The notes: generated by a model not told the origin, from the letters alone. 64,000 bases of DNA from Lactuca virosa (GCA_928212115.1 CAKMRJ010001112.1:407790159-407854158); one strand, 5' to 3'; positions 9,500-21,729 are shown, counted from the first letter of the stretch. Made by a program: numbers and translations.

Positions 9500-11286
9500 T
9501 TATGGTTTCTCCACAAGGTGAACGCCAGAACCAGCTAAAGCTCCCGCCCACAACTTCTGATCAATAATCTTTGCAATCATGCCGATAAATTCTTTCGCAA
9601 CAGCCTCAAACATTTCATTTTTCACCAGAAGTTGTTTCCTGGAAAAATTATGAATGTCACGCTCACCAAGTCTCAGCAAATCCCTAGGATCAACAAGACG
9701 GAACCGATCCTTTTCGGTCTTGATCACCATGGTTGCTGTTTCCTCATCATATACCCAAAATTGAAGATTATTTAAAGAACCATCAGGTATAGACTGAGAG
9801 AGAAGAATCTTTTTCGATTTCTTTGTAGGTGGCCACATAACGTTTAGCATGGTTTTGTTGGTGCGCGGATCGATGACACCCTTAACCTTTCTAACGAATG
9901 AGGACGCTGTCGACACGCCTGCAAAGTTATGCCTCGATTTGTCTTCTAGAAAATTTTTAAACACCCAGGCATTTGGATCATTTCTAGGATTGTGAAATAG
10001 AGCATAGACGAGCTCTGCAAGATCAACTTTTGTCCAAGACAAAAAATCAACCTTCTTCTCATAGTATTTAATGTTTCCGCTCCTCCGTTTTACAACCCAC
10101 ATATTCTTGTCAGCTTCAAATCCCCACATGCGAATACCTGAACGATCTCAATATCTATCAGCAAATTTTCTTTTCCCAACTTCTTTAATAAACATCTGAG
10201 GTTGATCACCAGTTGCATTCTGATCAGAATTCTTCATCAGAAGCATTTTATTTTTCCTCAACACACTTACATTCTTTTGTTTCTCCCTTCTCTCTTCTGC
10301 TGTAGCAGGTCCAGAAGATAAATATTAATCAATGTTGGAATCTGGGGCAGATCTAATCACCACCCTCTCAGAAGTCTCAGGTGCTTTTCCACTCTCAGAA
10401 CTAGATGACTTGAACTCATCACCAAACTTTCCAATCAGTTTGTCTTTGAGATCAAAGTAGAAAGCTGTTACTCCACCAAGATTAGCTTGGAGTTCTGAGA
10501 TCTGTTTATTCTTTTGAGAATTTTCTTGTTCTAGCTTCGAAACTCTCACATCCAATTTCCCGATTAGCAGATCATTTTCAATAGATTCCCGCTTCAAAAT
10601 CAGTATCTCTTGTCTAAGCTCATAGATAGTGTGTTGTGAGTCCTCATCACCTCCTAGTCCAGAACTAATACATATATCCTTTCCTCTCGAATGAGGAATA
10701 GAGTCTTGAAAAGCAAAAATATTGGCCACCTTAATGGATGCATCATCATGCTCTGGAGGTGGTGGAGCAGAAGAACTTCCTGAAGCAAAGGTTTCCTCAT
10801 TTGCTACGAAATTAAAGTCATCGTCAAAATTGGGGCTCTGAGCGTCTTGACGAACCTGTGCTGATTCATCAATTTGACCTTAAACATCTTCTTGGACTGG
10901 GGCTAGTTCAATGATTGGGCTTTGAACATCTGCTAGAACCTGGGCTGGTTCAACTATGGGAACTGATTGTTGTACTGGTTCAGTGATAAGCACTCCTGGC
11001 CTTGGATCTCTCCGTCTTCGCTTCTTTGGCACCAAGGAGGCATTTGGTTCATCTTTTTCACTCTCAGATGGAGATTCAACAGAAACATATACTGCTTGGG
11101 GATGCTTCCTTGCAGTAGACTATAGTTCTTTGATAAGTGCATCCATCTGTTCATGGTGTTGGAATATTCGGTTGCCTGAAAATATTGATTTCAGTCTTAG
11201 TCTCAGTTGGAGTAATCACAGCTTCATTGACTGGCTCCTTCGGTGGAACAGACAAACAAAAACTCATATCACTAATATCATCGGAG

Positions 11287-11326
<40 letters not shown>

Positions 11327-12202
11327 AGTGACTTCAACCGAAAGACTGATATTAGACCTTGATGGTGTCATATGTTCTTCTGCCACTATAGCAATTGGAG
11401 TATTAGTAGCTTGAACACCTGCTGTCTCTGAAAACTTTCCAAATTTAACCAATTCGTTCAATCCTTGAAAAGTGAATTTGGCTGATTTTCTTGATTGCTT
11501 CATGAGCCCAAAGGTGTATGGACCCAAAGCTTTTATATCTAAAGTGTCATATGACCTCTCAATTTGGGGATATTTTTCATTGAAGATCATTTGAATGAAC
11601 CTGGGATACATAAAAAACAAGTCCTTCTTCTTCCTTTGAAGATTGCTTTTCATTTCTTCAAAAACAAACTTCGAAAAATTATAATCCCAGTCCATTTCAA
11701 GAGCCACAATAGCAGAGGTTGCAGTCTGACTAATTTCATCAACTCCTCCTTTCCTTCCAGAAATGCAGATCACAAAGCAATGTGCCAGAAACCTCCAGAA
11801 AGGTGGCAGCAGTTTCTTGATGGTGGGAGGATAAGTTCCTTCATAACACATCCTTTCAAGGGCTCCCTTTACTTGATTAACAGTATACTAAATTGGAAAC
11901 ACAGATACATCACCAAACTCAATCACCTCTCGGATAATTTGTTCGGAAACAATTACTTGAGTTCCCTTCACCATTGATTCAACAGAACCAACTCCATTTG
12001 CTCCATGCTTGTTGATTGAAGCATTCTTCCAGAACTCAGTAATTTGGTCCTTGTAAATGACTGGATTAGAACACAAAGCTTGGGAAATCCTGCAATTGTT
12101 TAAACCCGCGATCATGGACTTGAATTCATTATGCGCGACTGGTGGATCCAAAAGATATCCTGCGATGTTGTGAGTATCAACAAATTTCAACTGTTCCGCC
12201 AT
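9500..12202 (-). pseudogene. Extra ORF of a Sirevirus-like element (ORF3-like), degenerate
   Basis: Starts at ATG 12202 (MAEQLKFVDTHNIAGYLLDP) and runs to the stop at 9500, about 900 codons. Parts in order: an N-terminal globular region with one in-frame TAG at about 11885-11887; a GRKGGVDEISQ motif followed by a KFVFEEM stretch; a (TCA)n tract at 11283-11327 where the frame is lost; an acidic, Pro/Ser-rich linker (about 11250-10750) with further stops; a predicted coiled coil (about 10650-10450, ELRQEILILKRE...); and a C-terminal globular region from 10129 that is open. No protease, integrase or RT motifs occur. Position just before PPT and LTR matches the extra ORF seen at 17829-21729. In Sireviruses such ORFs are often called envelope-like, but no signal peptide or clear membrane helix was seen here, so the function is unknown. 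Confidence 0.65.
11283..11327. repeat. (TCA)n trinucleotide tract inside the ORF
   Basis: About 14 TCA/ATC units. On the minus strand it reads as poly-Asp, poly-Met or poly-Ser depending on frame. The open frame arriving from the N-terminal side reads poly-Met, while the frame that continues downstream reads poly-Asp. A length change in the repeat is thus a likely cause of the frame loss. Confidence 0.85.
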
Positions 12203-13511
12203 TTATCTACACCAGACAAAATAAGTGAGAACAATAAATTTATAACTAAAATAAAAATAAAAATTGTAAATTTAAAGTTTGCTCAATTATTGTTGATTTC
12301 GGTCAAAGTCACTACTCTATGCGTTTTCGGTCAGGTCACAGTTTTCATCGTTTTCGGTCAAACCACATTTGACCAAACGATTTCGGTCAACAATGTTGTT
12401 TTCGGTTAGCTCAATTAGTTTTCGGGTGGATTAATTCGATTTCAGTCAAATGAAACGTTTTCGGTCAAAGCAAAAAGATTTTTTTTGTCGGATCCGGATC
12501 AAACCGAAAACCTGAGAAAACCCAACGGTTCATATCACCGGAAACCACCGTCAACACGCCAGAAAACTCCATTAGTCACCTGCAAACACTTCAAAAACGT
12601 AATAAAATGGAAGCACAATGTTCGTACTATGCATACCTAGAGTAGATTTCAAGAAATTAAGTGAGATTCGAAGATGAAGGAAATTTTTCTCGATGAACAA
12701 CAAGAAATATCGCCTAGGGTTTTGAGAGAAGACGGAAAAGATTTTGATGAATTTAGTGGGGGTTTGAAAAATGAAGCCGAAAACACAAAAAAAAAACCTT
12801 TTATACCTAAAATTTTGGGTTCTCGGCCTTTTGGCCCACCAAATTCAATGTCAATGGACTTAATTTTTTATTCGTTTCATAAATTAAAACAAAGACAAAA
12901 TACGATAGAATAAATTTTAAAAGATACACTCAAAATAAAAATTAAAAAAAATATATTTTTGGATTTTTGATTTTTTTTTAAAAATAAATAAAACAGAAAT
13001 AAACATATTTTTGGATTTTTAAATTTTATGATTTTTTTTGTTTGTTTGTTTTATTTTAATTCTCCCCCTAAATTTATGCCTAGAAGAAAAAATATGAAGA
13101 AATTTAACAAAAACAAAAATAATAACTAAATCTAAAACATTTTTGGGATCAAAGTTGTCAAACAATTCAATATCGTTTATCAGTAACACCTGCAAGTTTA
13201 GCTCTGGTCAATCACCAATATTGTGGTCCACTTAAACACAAATGATATTGACAAATTGTACAGATAATAAATGACAAGACATTGTGATTATATTCCTAAA
13301 TAGACCATTTTGCTGACGATGACCAATGATATTGTTGTCCACTTAAATTCAGCAGCGAGATCTACAGACAACCTTTAATCATGAACCAATTCAATTTTAA
13401 GCTCACTAGAACGTGTTCCCCAGTTCACGACATATCCTAGCAATCAAAGAATTCCAAAGAGCTCTTTACTTTAGGTGAGTGCTCAATTATTTGAGAGAGA
13501 AGATAAATGAT

Positions 13512-13567
<56 letters not shown>

Positions 13568-13870
13568 CTGAGTTATTGTAAGAACATAAGAACTTATCAA
13601 CTCCAAAATATAGATCGTTACCGGTTGTTATTAAACATAATGTTAAATTATAAATAAATTGGACGTAGTTGCGTATAGATGTATAAATAGACGTAAGAGA
13701 CCATATTTTATTTACGAAAATATAGATTGTAACTGGTTGTTATTAAACATAATATAATTATGATGTTTTCAAACATATTCTATTTTCAAAGTGGCAATTT
13801 TTACATTATCTATTTTAGCTGGAGTTAAAAAAATAATAATAAATAAATAAAGGTAAATAACCAAGCTAAA
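12203..13870. other. Non-coding stretch between the truncated element and the MLP gene
   Basis: 12203-12700 on the minus strand is the leader of the upstream ORF, with several repeats of the phrase TTTTCGGTCA on the plus strand. A run CTCCCCCT at 13063-13070 looks like a PPT on the minus strand but has no LTR beside it. 13140-13360 contains two diverged direct copies of a TGTCCACTTAAA-containing phrase. A (TA)n run occupies 13514-13566. Promoter DNA of the MLP gene begins near 13800. No further ORF is credible. Confidence 0.55.
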
Positions 13871-13875
13871 CACTC

Positions 13876-13884
13876 GATATAAAG
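13876..13884 (+). promoter_or_regulatory. TATA box of the MLP-like gene
   Basis: GATATAAAG lies about 65-70 bp before the ATG at 13947, a normal spacing for a plant TATA box with a short 5' UTR. Confidence 0.6.
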
Positions 13885-13946
13885 CCGCTAGGAGCTCAAA
13901 CATTTATCATCGTTCACCTCTTTTCTTCTTTCACTTATCAAGAGAG

Positions 13947-14510
13947 ATGGTTCTAAGTGGTAAGCTGGTTAAACAGGTTTCAATCAGACTAGACGGGGAT
14001 CTGTTTTATGAAATATATAAAATATAAACAACACAGTATATCTGAAATGAGTCCCGGTAGCATAAAAGATGTTGATTTGCATGATGGTGAATGGGGTGTC
14101 GTTGGATCAGTCATCATTTGGAACTTTATCCATGGTAAGCTCATTGATATGCATTACTTTTTTTTTTGTTTAACAAAATAACATCTTCTTCATTCTAAGT
14201 GAACTATTTACAATATATTTCAAATCAAATGTTAGATGGTAAGGAAAAAGTGGTTAAAGAAGTGATTCAAGCGATCGATGATGATAGAAGATCGTTGTCT
14301 TTCAAGGTGATTGGGGGTGATTTAATGGAGGCTTACAAGGCCTTCTTGGTAACAATACACGTGGACATCATGGGAGAAGGGAACTTGGTAACTTGGACTT
14401 TCGACTATGAGAAAGTCAAAGAAAATATTGAAGACCCACGCACTTTGATGGATTTATGCCTTAGTGTCACCAAAGATATTGAGAACAGTCACATCGTTAA
14501 CTCAAATTAA
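13947..14510 (+). pseudogene. MLP-like protein gene (Bet v 1 family), one-base frameshift in exon 1
   Basis: Two exons. Exon 1 (13947-14134) starts MVLSGKLVKQVSIRLDGDLF and, one frame over, continues to DVDLHDGEWGVVGSVIIWNF. It ends at a consensus donor GGTAAGC. Exon 2 (14236-14510) starts after a TTAG acceptor and reads GKEKVVKEVIQAIDDDRRSL through WTFDYEKV to VTKDIENSHIVNSN and a TAA. Length (about 153 residues if in frame), intron position and motifs fit the major latex protein branch of the Bet v 1 fold, small cytosolic proteins with a hydrophobic ligand cavity. In exon 1 a run of four A (14019-14022) shifts the frame and gives TAA at 14025-14027. Everything else is intact, including TATA box and poly(A) signal. 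It is either a very recent pseudogene or a sequencing error. Confidence 0.87.
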
Positions 14511-14655
14511 ATCTCATATAAGTATATATATACAATTTCTGAGAGTAAACATCGTTGGATCTTTTATGTTTGTTTCACTGGATATATGCTTTATTTCTTG
14601 TGTGTCACCTACTCAACTACAAATGATCTTTGTATTCTAGTGCACAATTATATCA

Positions 14656-14661
14656 ATAAAA
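14656..14661 (+). terminator. Poly(A) signal of the MLP-like gene
   Basis: AATAAA lies about 145 bp after the stop codon, followed by T-rich sequence. Confidence 0.55.
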
Positions 14662-14710
14662 CGAATTTGTAATATAATTCTTGGAAAGTCGAATTGTAAC
14701 CGGGAATTCC

Positions 14711-15388
14711 TTCTCTTGTATTATTTATTTAAAGTTTTCAATAACTTTCTATTGATGATAATATGTTAACTTTAAATGACCAAATGACAGGGAATTAATA
14801 AGTATTATTTGATGAGTTATATTTATACCCTGTTAAATAAATAAATACTTAATTAGTGATGTCCCTTATTTGTTTTATATGGAGAATGGTACTCAAACAT
14901 ATATTTTAAACAAAAGACCTTTTTCTTTATATTATAAAAATTCTAACTACGTGGAATGTTTCGTTGCCGAGACAATCAGTTATTTAAACAGTGTGCTTTC
15001 TACTATTATAAGGTAGTGGTTGCTATCTCCTAGCTGAATATAGAACAAGATGGAGTATTACAATTGAATAAAAAATGTCTTTTTCGCCATAAATGAATAA
15101 ATAATTAGAATGAAATATTTTCTTAAACGTGACTTGAGTTGCCTGATAAGTAGCTTGTTTATCAATAGTTGGCTGACTTGTAGCTAGCTAGCTAACAATC
15201 CATTATAGCTTGGTCGTCGGTTAGCTGGCGGAATGGAGGTTCGGTTCTAGCTAGGGTTTACGTTGTATTTTGCATATAAATAAAGACTTATAACTAGGTT
15301 TTCAAAAAGGTCAAGTAGCAAAGTAATATCGTTTTTAAGGTTGTGAATAAAAATATTTTCTCATGCCCGTAGATGTAGGTCATATGTA
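14711..15388. other. Spacer, no gene
   Basis: AT-rich. The part 15125-15190 (GACTTGAGTTGCCTGATAAG...) resembles 45775-45830, which also sits just before a gypsy LTR start. This may be remnant copia 3' sequence. No ORF was recognised. Confidence 0.45.
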
Positions 15389-16142
15389 ACGTCCTAATTT
15401 TCAGACTAAATTTCTCATTTTTAAAATAATATAAACGACCATTTTTAATAAAGTTACATTCAGATTAGACAATTTGTTCATAAACTATTATTCATAAACC
15501 AGAGTTATAAAGAAGACAATGCAAAATTTCAAATCATAAAATTGTTGATGTGTGTGTACAGTCCCGCCTTCATAATCCAATAAGTATTTGTAAATCATTT
15601 AATCCACAACTGTAAACACAAAACTTAATGACTTCCCTAAAATATCACATACAACGCAGCATAATAATCAGCTATGAGTTATCAACAGCCCTGAGACTAT
15701 CAGTAGTCCAGAATATCACATACAACATAACAATATGAACAACTATGGGTAATCAACAACCCTGAGGACTATCAATAGTCCCAGTGGGCTAACTGCACAC
15801 TCTGTGGATTAACAACACATCTCATGAGTTATCAGCAACCCTGAGGACTATCATCAGTCTCATGGACTCACAGTAGTCCAGGAGTTATCAGCAACTCGGT
15901 TTATATATCACAACAATTAACAGACAAGACCTAACCGGTCAACATGTATACACTACCACACATACATATATAGTGAGAAGACTCACCTCGCAAATAGCAG
16001 CTAAACACAACAACTCCTATACAACGAAGACCGATATTACAAGGCACCTAACAACAATAAAGAGTACCCTCTCAGTCTACACTCTAAAACCCTTAAATTG
16101 ACCAAAAGTCAACCATGGTCAAAGTAAACGGTAAAAGTCAAT
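15389..16142 (-). repeat. Old gypsy LTR, left part (split by the nested elements)
   Basis: Starts TGTAACGTCCTAATTTTCAG and shares order and motifs with 45898-47310: an AAACACAAAACTTAATGA phrase, then a self-complementary minisatellite at about 15660-15905, then AAAAGTCAACCATGGTCAAA. It is interrupted at 16142 by the chromovirus and appears to continue at 39550. Minus orientation is inferred from similarity to the chromovirus LTR. Confidence 0.6.
15660..15905. repeat. Degenerate self-complementary minisatellite in a gypsy LTR
   Basis: Diverged units of about 25-35 bp alternate phrases such as GAGTTATCAGCAACCCTGAG, GGACTATCAGTAGTCC and GGACTCACAGTAGTCC. The ACTATCAGTAGT cores are near-palindromes. 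Confidence 0.7.
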
Positions 16143-17200
16143 CGTGACATCCTCAATTTCACGGCCAGAAAAAACCGGATTTGTTTATCCTTTATTTAAA
16201 ATCACAGTATCTTTTTGAAGAATAATATTGCGGAATTTGTACCCAAAATATGATAAAGATATTATCAAAGCATTTCTGAAGAAATATATTTTAATTATAT
16301 TAAAAACATTGGGATGTCATCGTCAATACAATACATAAGCATAAATGGAAATAGTATAGGCCTTACAAACATCTATTATTCTACAGGCCTATAAACCATA
16401 AATCTCTCATCTGTTCATCACACATGTGCTCTTGTGCCACTACCTGCAATATAAGAAAATGAGTGGGTCGAGCTTAGGAGCCTGGTGAGCATATAGGGTT
16501 TTCAACCCACAATAATTAAATTCTTGATTTTAATCAAATAATTCCACCCAATTACACATTCCCGTTATCCTCACTTTATGTCCCTAAAACATCTAATTCA
16601 AGGGACCTACCCTAAGGATTATCTTCGGTATAGACGATAATGCTAAAGGGACTCCTTAGCAAATATGTCCATAAGACAACCAAGAGGGGAGGGGTGTATG
16701 GAATACACCTGGTGAACACTTAGTTCAAAAACACCTACTGGTTGTGAGCCAACTAACGTTCCACTGGTCTGTCTAGAACAGCCGTGGTCGTCATCTATAC
16801 TCCGTTAGATGACTAGATCGTCTTTAAAGTCAAGGCCTATCATCATCTATTTCATCCTTCATCTCTCATCATCTTTATCATCTTTCATATACCCATCTTT
16901 ACGCAATATATTTATAGGTATAAAAATACATATACAGTTTAAATCATGTAAAACATGTATAAATGGTTCATCTAGCATAAATATCAGGAACACAAATAAT
17001 AGACACATATAGCATGTAATTATCTTAAATACTTCATATCTATGTGTAAGATGAAAGTAACTATACACTCACTTGTTAAAGTGATGACTCAAAACTCAAA
17101 CAACACTTCGCTTCTAGTAACTGTCTTTTCCTTTGACGTAACCTAGTATGAATATCACTAAGTCTTAGTGTAATATTTCTTGCGACTAATTATTAGTCTA
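16143..17200 (-). repeat. Chromovirus 3' LTR, outer part
   Basis: Begins CGTGACATCCTCAATTTCAC, matching TGTGACATCC at 37559. It contains about 430 bp (around 16387-16811) that are missing from the right LTR. It stops at the Sirevirus target duplication GTCTA (17196-17200) and resumes at 31199. Confidence 0.88.
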
Positions 17201-17795
17201 TGTGAGAACAAGATTCAATGCACGGACAAGGTTTGAAAACTCAAACCTTGAATTAACCTTTAAGATCAATGTCTGCTTCTAATATGTTGGTCTAGTCAAG
17301 TCTGGTAAACCAGTCGAGACTTGAAGATAATATTCAACAAAGTATTCAAGAAGTAAAATGAAGTAAAACCGAGTATAATCAAAGTAAAGACGATTTAGAA
17401 CAAGTAGAATGTAAGTGAAAGAAATTTGACTTGCAAGAGAGTTTGAAATGATGTGAAAAGAATATTGATTACTTATATTCTTGGTACATATTACATGAAA
17501 CATCTACTCCTTAAATAGTAAGGGATATACATAGTACAAACCGAGAAACATTCTAAGGACTAGTTAATGATAAGTGTTTGACAAATATGAAACTTAAAAC
17601 ATTTGCTGAAATTGTTCTAAGAACTATTACCTCAGCTAAAGACAAAAAACATTAAATGCTTGTACAAACTCAAAGTTCGAAATATCTTCATCTCGGATTC
17701 AAAAGGACTTAGGAGCTCTTCACATCTCGGTCTTGAATTGACTTCGGATCTGCTTTGCTTCGGATTGCTAGAGGTTTACTTTTCATGCATTAACA
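17201..17795 (-). repeat. Sirevirus 3' LTR
   Basis: 595 bp, in plus orientation TGTGAGAACAAG to GCATTAACA. Matches 30599-31193 with one-base indels near the ends. A single missing T explains TGTGAG here versus TGTTGAG there. Confidence 0.92.
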
Positions 17796-17808
17796 ATCTC
17801 CCCCAAAG
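17796..17808 (-). other. Polypurine tract of the Sirevirus
   Basis: The minus strand reads CTTTGGGGGAGAT immediately before the 3' LTR. Confidence 0.88.
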
Positions 17809-17828
17809 TGAACTTAGAAATCATCAAA

Positions 17829-20800
17829 TCAGTTGGCATCCTCAGATACAAAAATATATGCATTGTGCAGCCAGCTTCGTACTTCTAAATACCATTTAAG
17901 TTGATCAATGAACTTCTTCTTCACAGGCTCAGGAGCGTCACTTTTAGCAGCATTGACGATGAACTTTTGAAGGATGTTTGAAGGAACGATATGTTTATCA
18001 AGAACTCGGAAAAATTCTTTTCGGTTGGTCTTCTTCTTCAGATAGACGTATCCGAGCTCAGGTTCTTCAATGGGACCTTCTGCCAAGATTTAAGCTTCAG
18101 GCAGTTCATAAGTTATCTTCGTTAACACATTTTTTGTCTTGAACAAGTGTGCGAACTCGATGTCGGATCTGTAAAATTTAGCTACATAGTCCTTCAAGAA
18201 GTTCATGGCAGCATTATCAGCTCCGATGCTCGAATGATTGGATTGGCGATCTAGGAGGTGAGCTGAAATTGTGAGAATATCATTGGGGTTGATAGATGGA
18301 AAGTCAGCATCTGTGATAGTGATAGTAGCTTCCTTGTTCCGAGAGATGTAATATCTGTACAACATGCAATTAAGATCAAATTTGCTTTGAACCTTGTTTC
18401 AGAAACCAACGATCCTGGTGATCAGATTCTGAGACCACACTTCTTTTTGAGGACGTGCGTTAACAGAATAGAATGTTCTCAATCTCTCTCGCTCTGACCC
18501 GATGATAGTTTTTGGATCATCATTCGGATGAAGAAGAGCGAATTTGATGTAGAATTTTCTATGTAGAGAGATTGGAAGATCGATTTGGTCGTAGTTTACT
18601 ATGGGAAGATCAAAGTACATGAAAGGTATAATGTCGAGGTCGTAAATGATCCCTTCTCGGAAAAGGGGGATATGCCCACCAACAGATTCGGATTATCTTT
18701 CAAGGCTTGAATCATGTTGCTTTCTTCCAGTGCTTGATCAATCCGCTCATGGGACCAACCTTCAGACTTCCTTAGCGTCCTTTCAGGGCTGTTTGGTTCA
18801 GAAGCAATTTCCTTCCCTTTATCTTGTGATTGATCGTTTAAGTCAGCAATGACTTGTTGTACCATTTCTGAGATGATGAATTATGGAGGAGGAGTGATCA
18901 GGGGCTCTTCAGGGAGATCATCTGGTTTCCGATAGGGAGAACCTTCATTGATCGGAACAATTCTCGGAGTTGGGATTGGTAGCAACATGGATTGTGCAGC
19001 TCAGAAGGCGTCAACAGTCAATTTTGTCATGATCTATGTCATTCTGCGACTTCTTTGGAGCACATCTGCCAAGGATGATGGCCAAGAAACAACATACCAT
19101 ATCCTCTTTCCTTCTTCTGAGAGAACCTTCGTTGGACATTCTGGAGGCTGAAGTCCAACAACAACATTTTAATTTGGTCATCTTCTTCTTCTTCTTCTTC
19201 TTCATCTTTTATAGGAGGTTCCATGGATTCAACCCAGATTAGGCCATCTTCATCGGATTCATCTCGGAGAGTGAATTTTGAGGCAGGTTTCCATTGGATT
19301 GTTTTACCTCTGCAACTTGGTCCTTCTCTCCCTCTTGCGTCGGAAGGCCCAACATCCAATTTAAGTCTAGCTGTGGCTTGAAAATCTGTTAATCGTTCGA
19401 ACACACTCTGAAAACTCATGTTGATTTGTTTAGAGATAGAGTTGTAGGCTTCAGAAGTGGGGGCTTGGGCTTTGAGGTGATCAAACATAGAGGCCAAAAT
19501 TGAGAGCATTTCATCAAACTTATTGTTTGAAACATTGAAAAAGTTCCAACATGTTCGGAGTAGCTTTATGAGGACATGTTGCATTATTAAATTCATTTCA
19601 TCCTTCTTCCGAATTTCCTTCTCCAACCTTTGGATTTGTTTTTCATGAAGGATATGGGTTTGTTTGATCACTTCATATGTCGCACTGATCATATCGTCGT
19701 GAATCTTGAGCATTGTAGCAGTGGTGAAGATGTGGTGATCAAGGCTATCATTGTACTTCTGCTCGACTTCTTCCAAGGTATGCTTGAATCGGAGAGAGAT
19801 AAGCTGATCAAGTTGATTTGCTCTGTCGACTTCCGTGGGGCCAACTTCTTTGCTCTTGGAAAGAGATTTTAGAATAAGTTCATGTTTGGAGTCGAGGCTG
19901 GTGACTTTCTGATCAAGCTTTGAGTCGAGTTGAGCTACAGTCTTGTCAAGAGAATCGACTTTAGAGACAACATTATCCATATTGTCTCAGAGTTCTAACA
20001 GGGAAAATAGATCCACAATGTTTTCGTCCAAGGATCTGGTGTCCAAGGTAGAACTCTCAGACTTGTAATCGTTATTATCACCATCTTTGACATCATGTGG
20101 TTTGGAAGGAGAGGGATTTGTCTCGGTTTTGTTGCCTTGATTGGGATTCATTTTAGCTTCATTTCCTTGAATTCCTTAAGCATTGGCATCAACTTGTATT
20201 TCTTATTCTTCTTGTTCCGAGGAGGATGAGGAAAGGACGAAATCATAAACCGACTTGGAAGAGGATGGTTTCTGTAACGACTTAAATGCTATAAAAATTG
20301 GAAGAGCACCAAGCAAAGCGCTATCATCATCAACCATGAACTCAGTGGAATGTTCTTCATCGGAGGGAGGCTTGAAAGCTTCTTCACGTGGAGACTTCAG
20401 AGGAGGATCATCCAAAATGATTGTTGAATTGGGAAATTCTTTTGTAGCTGCAGTCTGGGCTGGATTGGAAGAGATAAACTCTTGATCTGTTTCTTCATCA
20501 GTAGGAGTGGAGAATGGTAGATTGCTTTGGATGGCCCTATGACACATGGAGATAAGAATGTACTCCACTTGAGCTCTTGTTAGCTCCAGATGACAAGTGT
20601 GTGCCCTGTCAACAAATTCAGACCATTGTTCATCAGCAGTACATGGTCGTCCTTTACCTGAACAAAGTATCAGAACAGTTGGGGCTCTAGAAGTCGGAAG
20701 GACAACTCCAGCTTCTGAAAGCTTGGAATCCGAGGCAGAGGCCCCAGATTGTGCATGTGCAGAAGAAAGTGAGATAGTTAAAGAGACCCATGGGTATGTT

Positions 20801-21729
20801 CCAAGGGAAAATTATGTTGGGTTATACACAATCGAAGTCTCTATATGGTGTTTGAGAAAAATAGAGTCGGATGGAAGAGTTGCCAACGTGTGTTGTGGCA
20901 GATGACGAATAGGTCCGAAGGCTGTTTGGTTCGGAAGCCTATAAGTTCTAATGGCCTTGAAAGAAAGATATACCTCTTTAGGATAGGAGTTGGTGGGGAT
21001 GGCTTCTTTTTTTTTTCTTCATACAGTTGTTGAATGGTCAGATCCCAGAATCTCAGACTTGATATCACGTTTGGCTTCCTCTTGATGGCAAACTTCCAAA
21101 AGTCTTGCCACAGTAACTCGGTCAAATGGACGATGTTTCTTCGTCCGGAGTAGATGTTGTACACGACGTACAACCAGTACTTACTCATGGTGTCAGTTCC
21201 ACAATGCTTCCCTGATAATCCTCGAAGGTTAGATGCACCAACACAGTCCACAGACCGGGAACATCCAATTTCTTGAACTTCTTGGTTTTGAATTCACTGC
21301 TATACCCGATTTCATTCAAAAGGACTGAAATTCTTCAGAAATAGGTTCTTGAACTTGAAAACCCTTGGGGTTTTCTGGGATACCAATCGCTTTCAGAAAC
21401 GTCTTCTTATGCACAGGGACAAACCTTTCACCAATGATTTTCGTTTCAAGAACGCCATCCTCGATCTTAATTCTTTCAAATGCAGTGTGAAGAATATGTA
21501 ATGGAAGTTTATGGTTTGGAGTTTAGATAAGTGGAACAACAATGGGGTAATGGGAGATGAACTCGATCATCACTCGAATGGATTCATCATAATCCATGGG
21601 GTCGAGTGAGAAAAGTTGGGTCGTTTCTATGAGAATCGGTTCAGTTCATGATGAGTATGTGGAACCCTTGGATGATTTCTTCTTAGTTGTAGGTTTGGAG
21701 GTTTCCAGAATATTTTGAGAGGACGTCAT
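17829..21729 (-). pseudogene. Third ORF of the Sirevirus (downstream of pol), degenerate
   Basis: Starts at ATG 21729 (MTSSQNILETSKPTTKKKSS) and ends about 20 bp before the PPT, about 1,250 codons with some ten stops or frame changes. In order: a basic Ser/Lys-rich start; a globular N-terminal region with LRGLSGKHCGTDTMSKYWLY and ELLWQDFWKFAIKRKP (about 21250-21060); a Ser/Pro/Glu-rich linker (20600-20200); a long coiled-coil region (19980-19400, heptads such as LDSKLDQKVTSLDSKHELI); an acidic run with consecutive Glu (about 19180-19210); and a C-terminal region (18620-17829). It follows RNase H in the same direction, the place where Sireviruses carry their envelope-like ORF. The layout matches 9500-12202. 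No clear membrane segment was seen, so a structural or Gag-like role is as likely as an envelope role. Confidence 0.7.

Larger units (their letters stand above)
9074..13080 (-). mobile_element. Truncated copia (Sirevirus-like) element: 3' LTR, PPT and extra ORF only
   Basis: On the minus strand, a large ORF (12202 to 9500) is followed after about 20 bp by a polypurine tract and an LTR (9470 to 9074). The gag-pol part and 5' LTR are not found to the right. The same arrangement, an ORF directly upstream of PPT and 3' LTR, recurs in the complete Sirevirus at 17201-31193. This is therefore read as the 3' end of a related element cut off near 13.1 kb. Confidence 0.65.

Noticed and set aside
11264..11340. 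Poly-Met peptide
   Set aside because: It arises only from reading the trinucleotide repeat out of frame; the downstream real frame reads poly-Asp.
10956..11414. Plus-strand open frame of 152 codons
   Set aside because: It lies antisense to the third-ORF remnant, ends in a poly-Ile run from the (TCA)n tract, and has no recognisable domain.
13063..13070. PPT-like C run
   Set aside because: No LTR start follows it in either direction, so it is not called as a PPT.
17829..21729. Host coiled-coil protein gene
   Set aside because: It sits inside a complete LTR element between RNase H and PPT in the same direction, and a similar ORF occupies the same place in another element.
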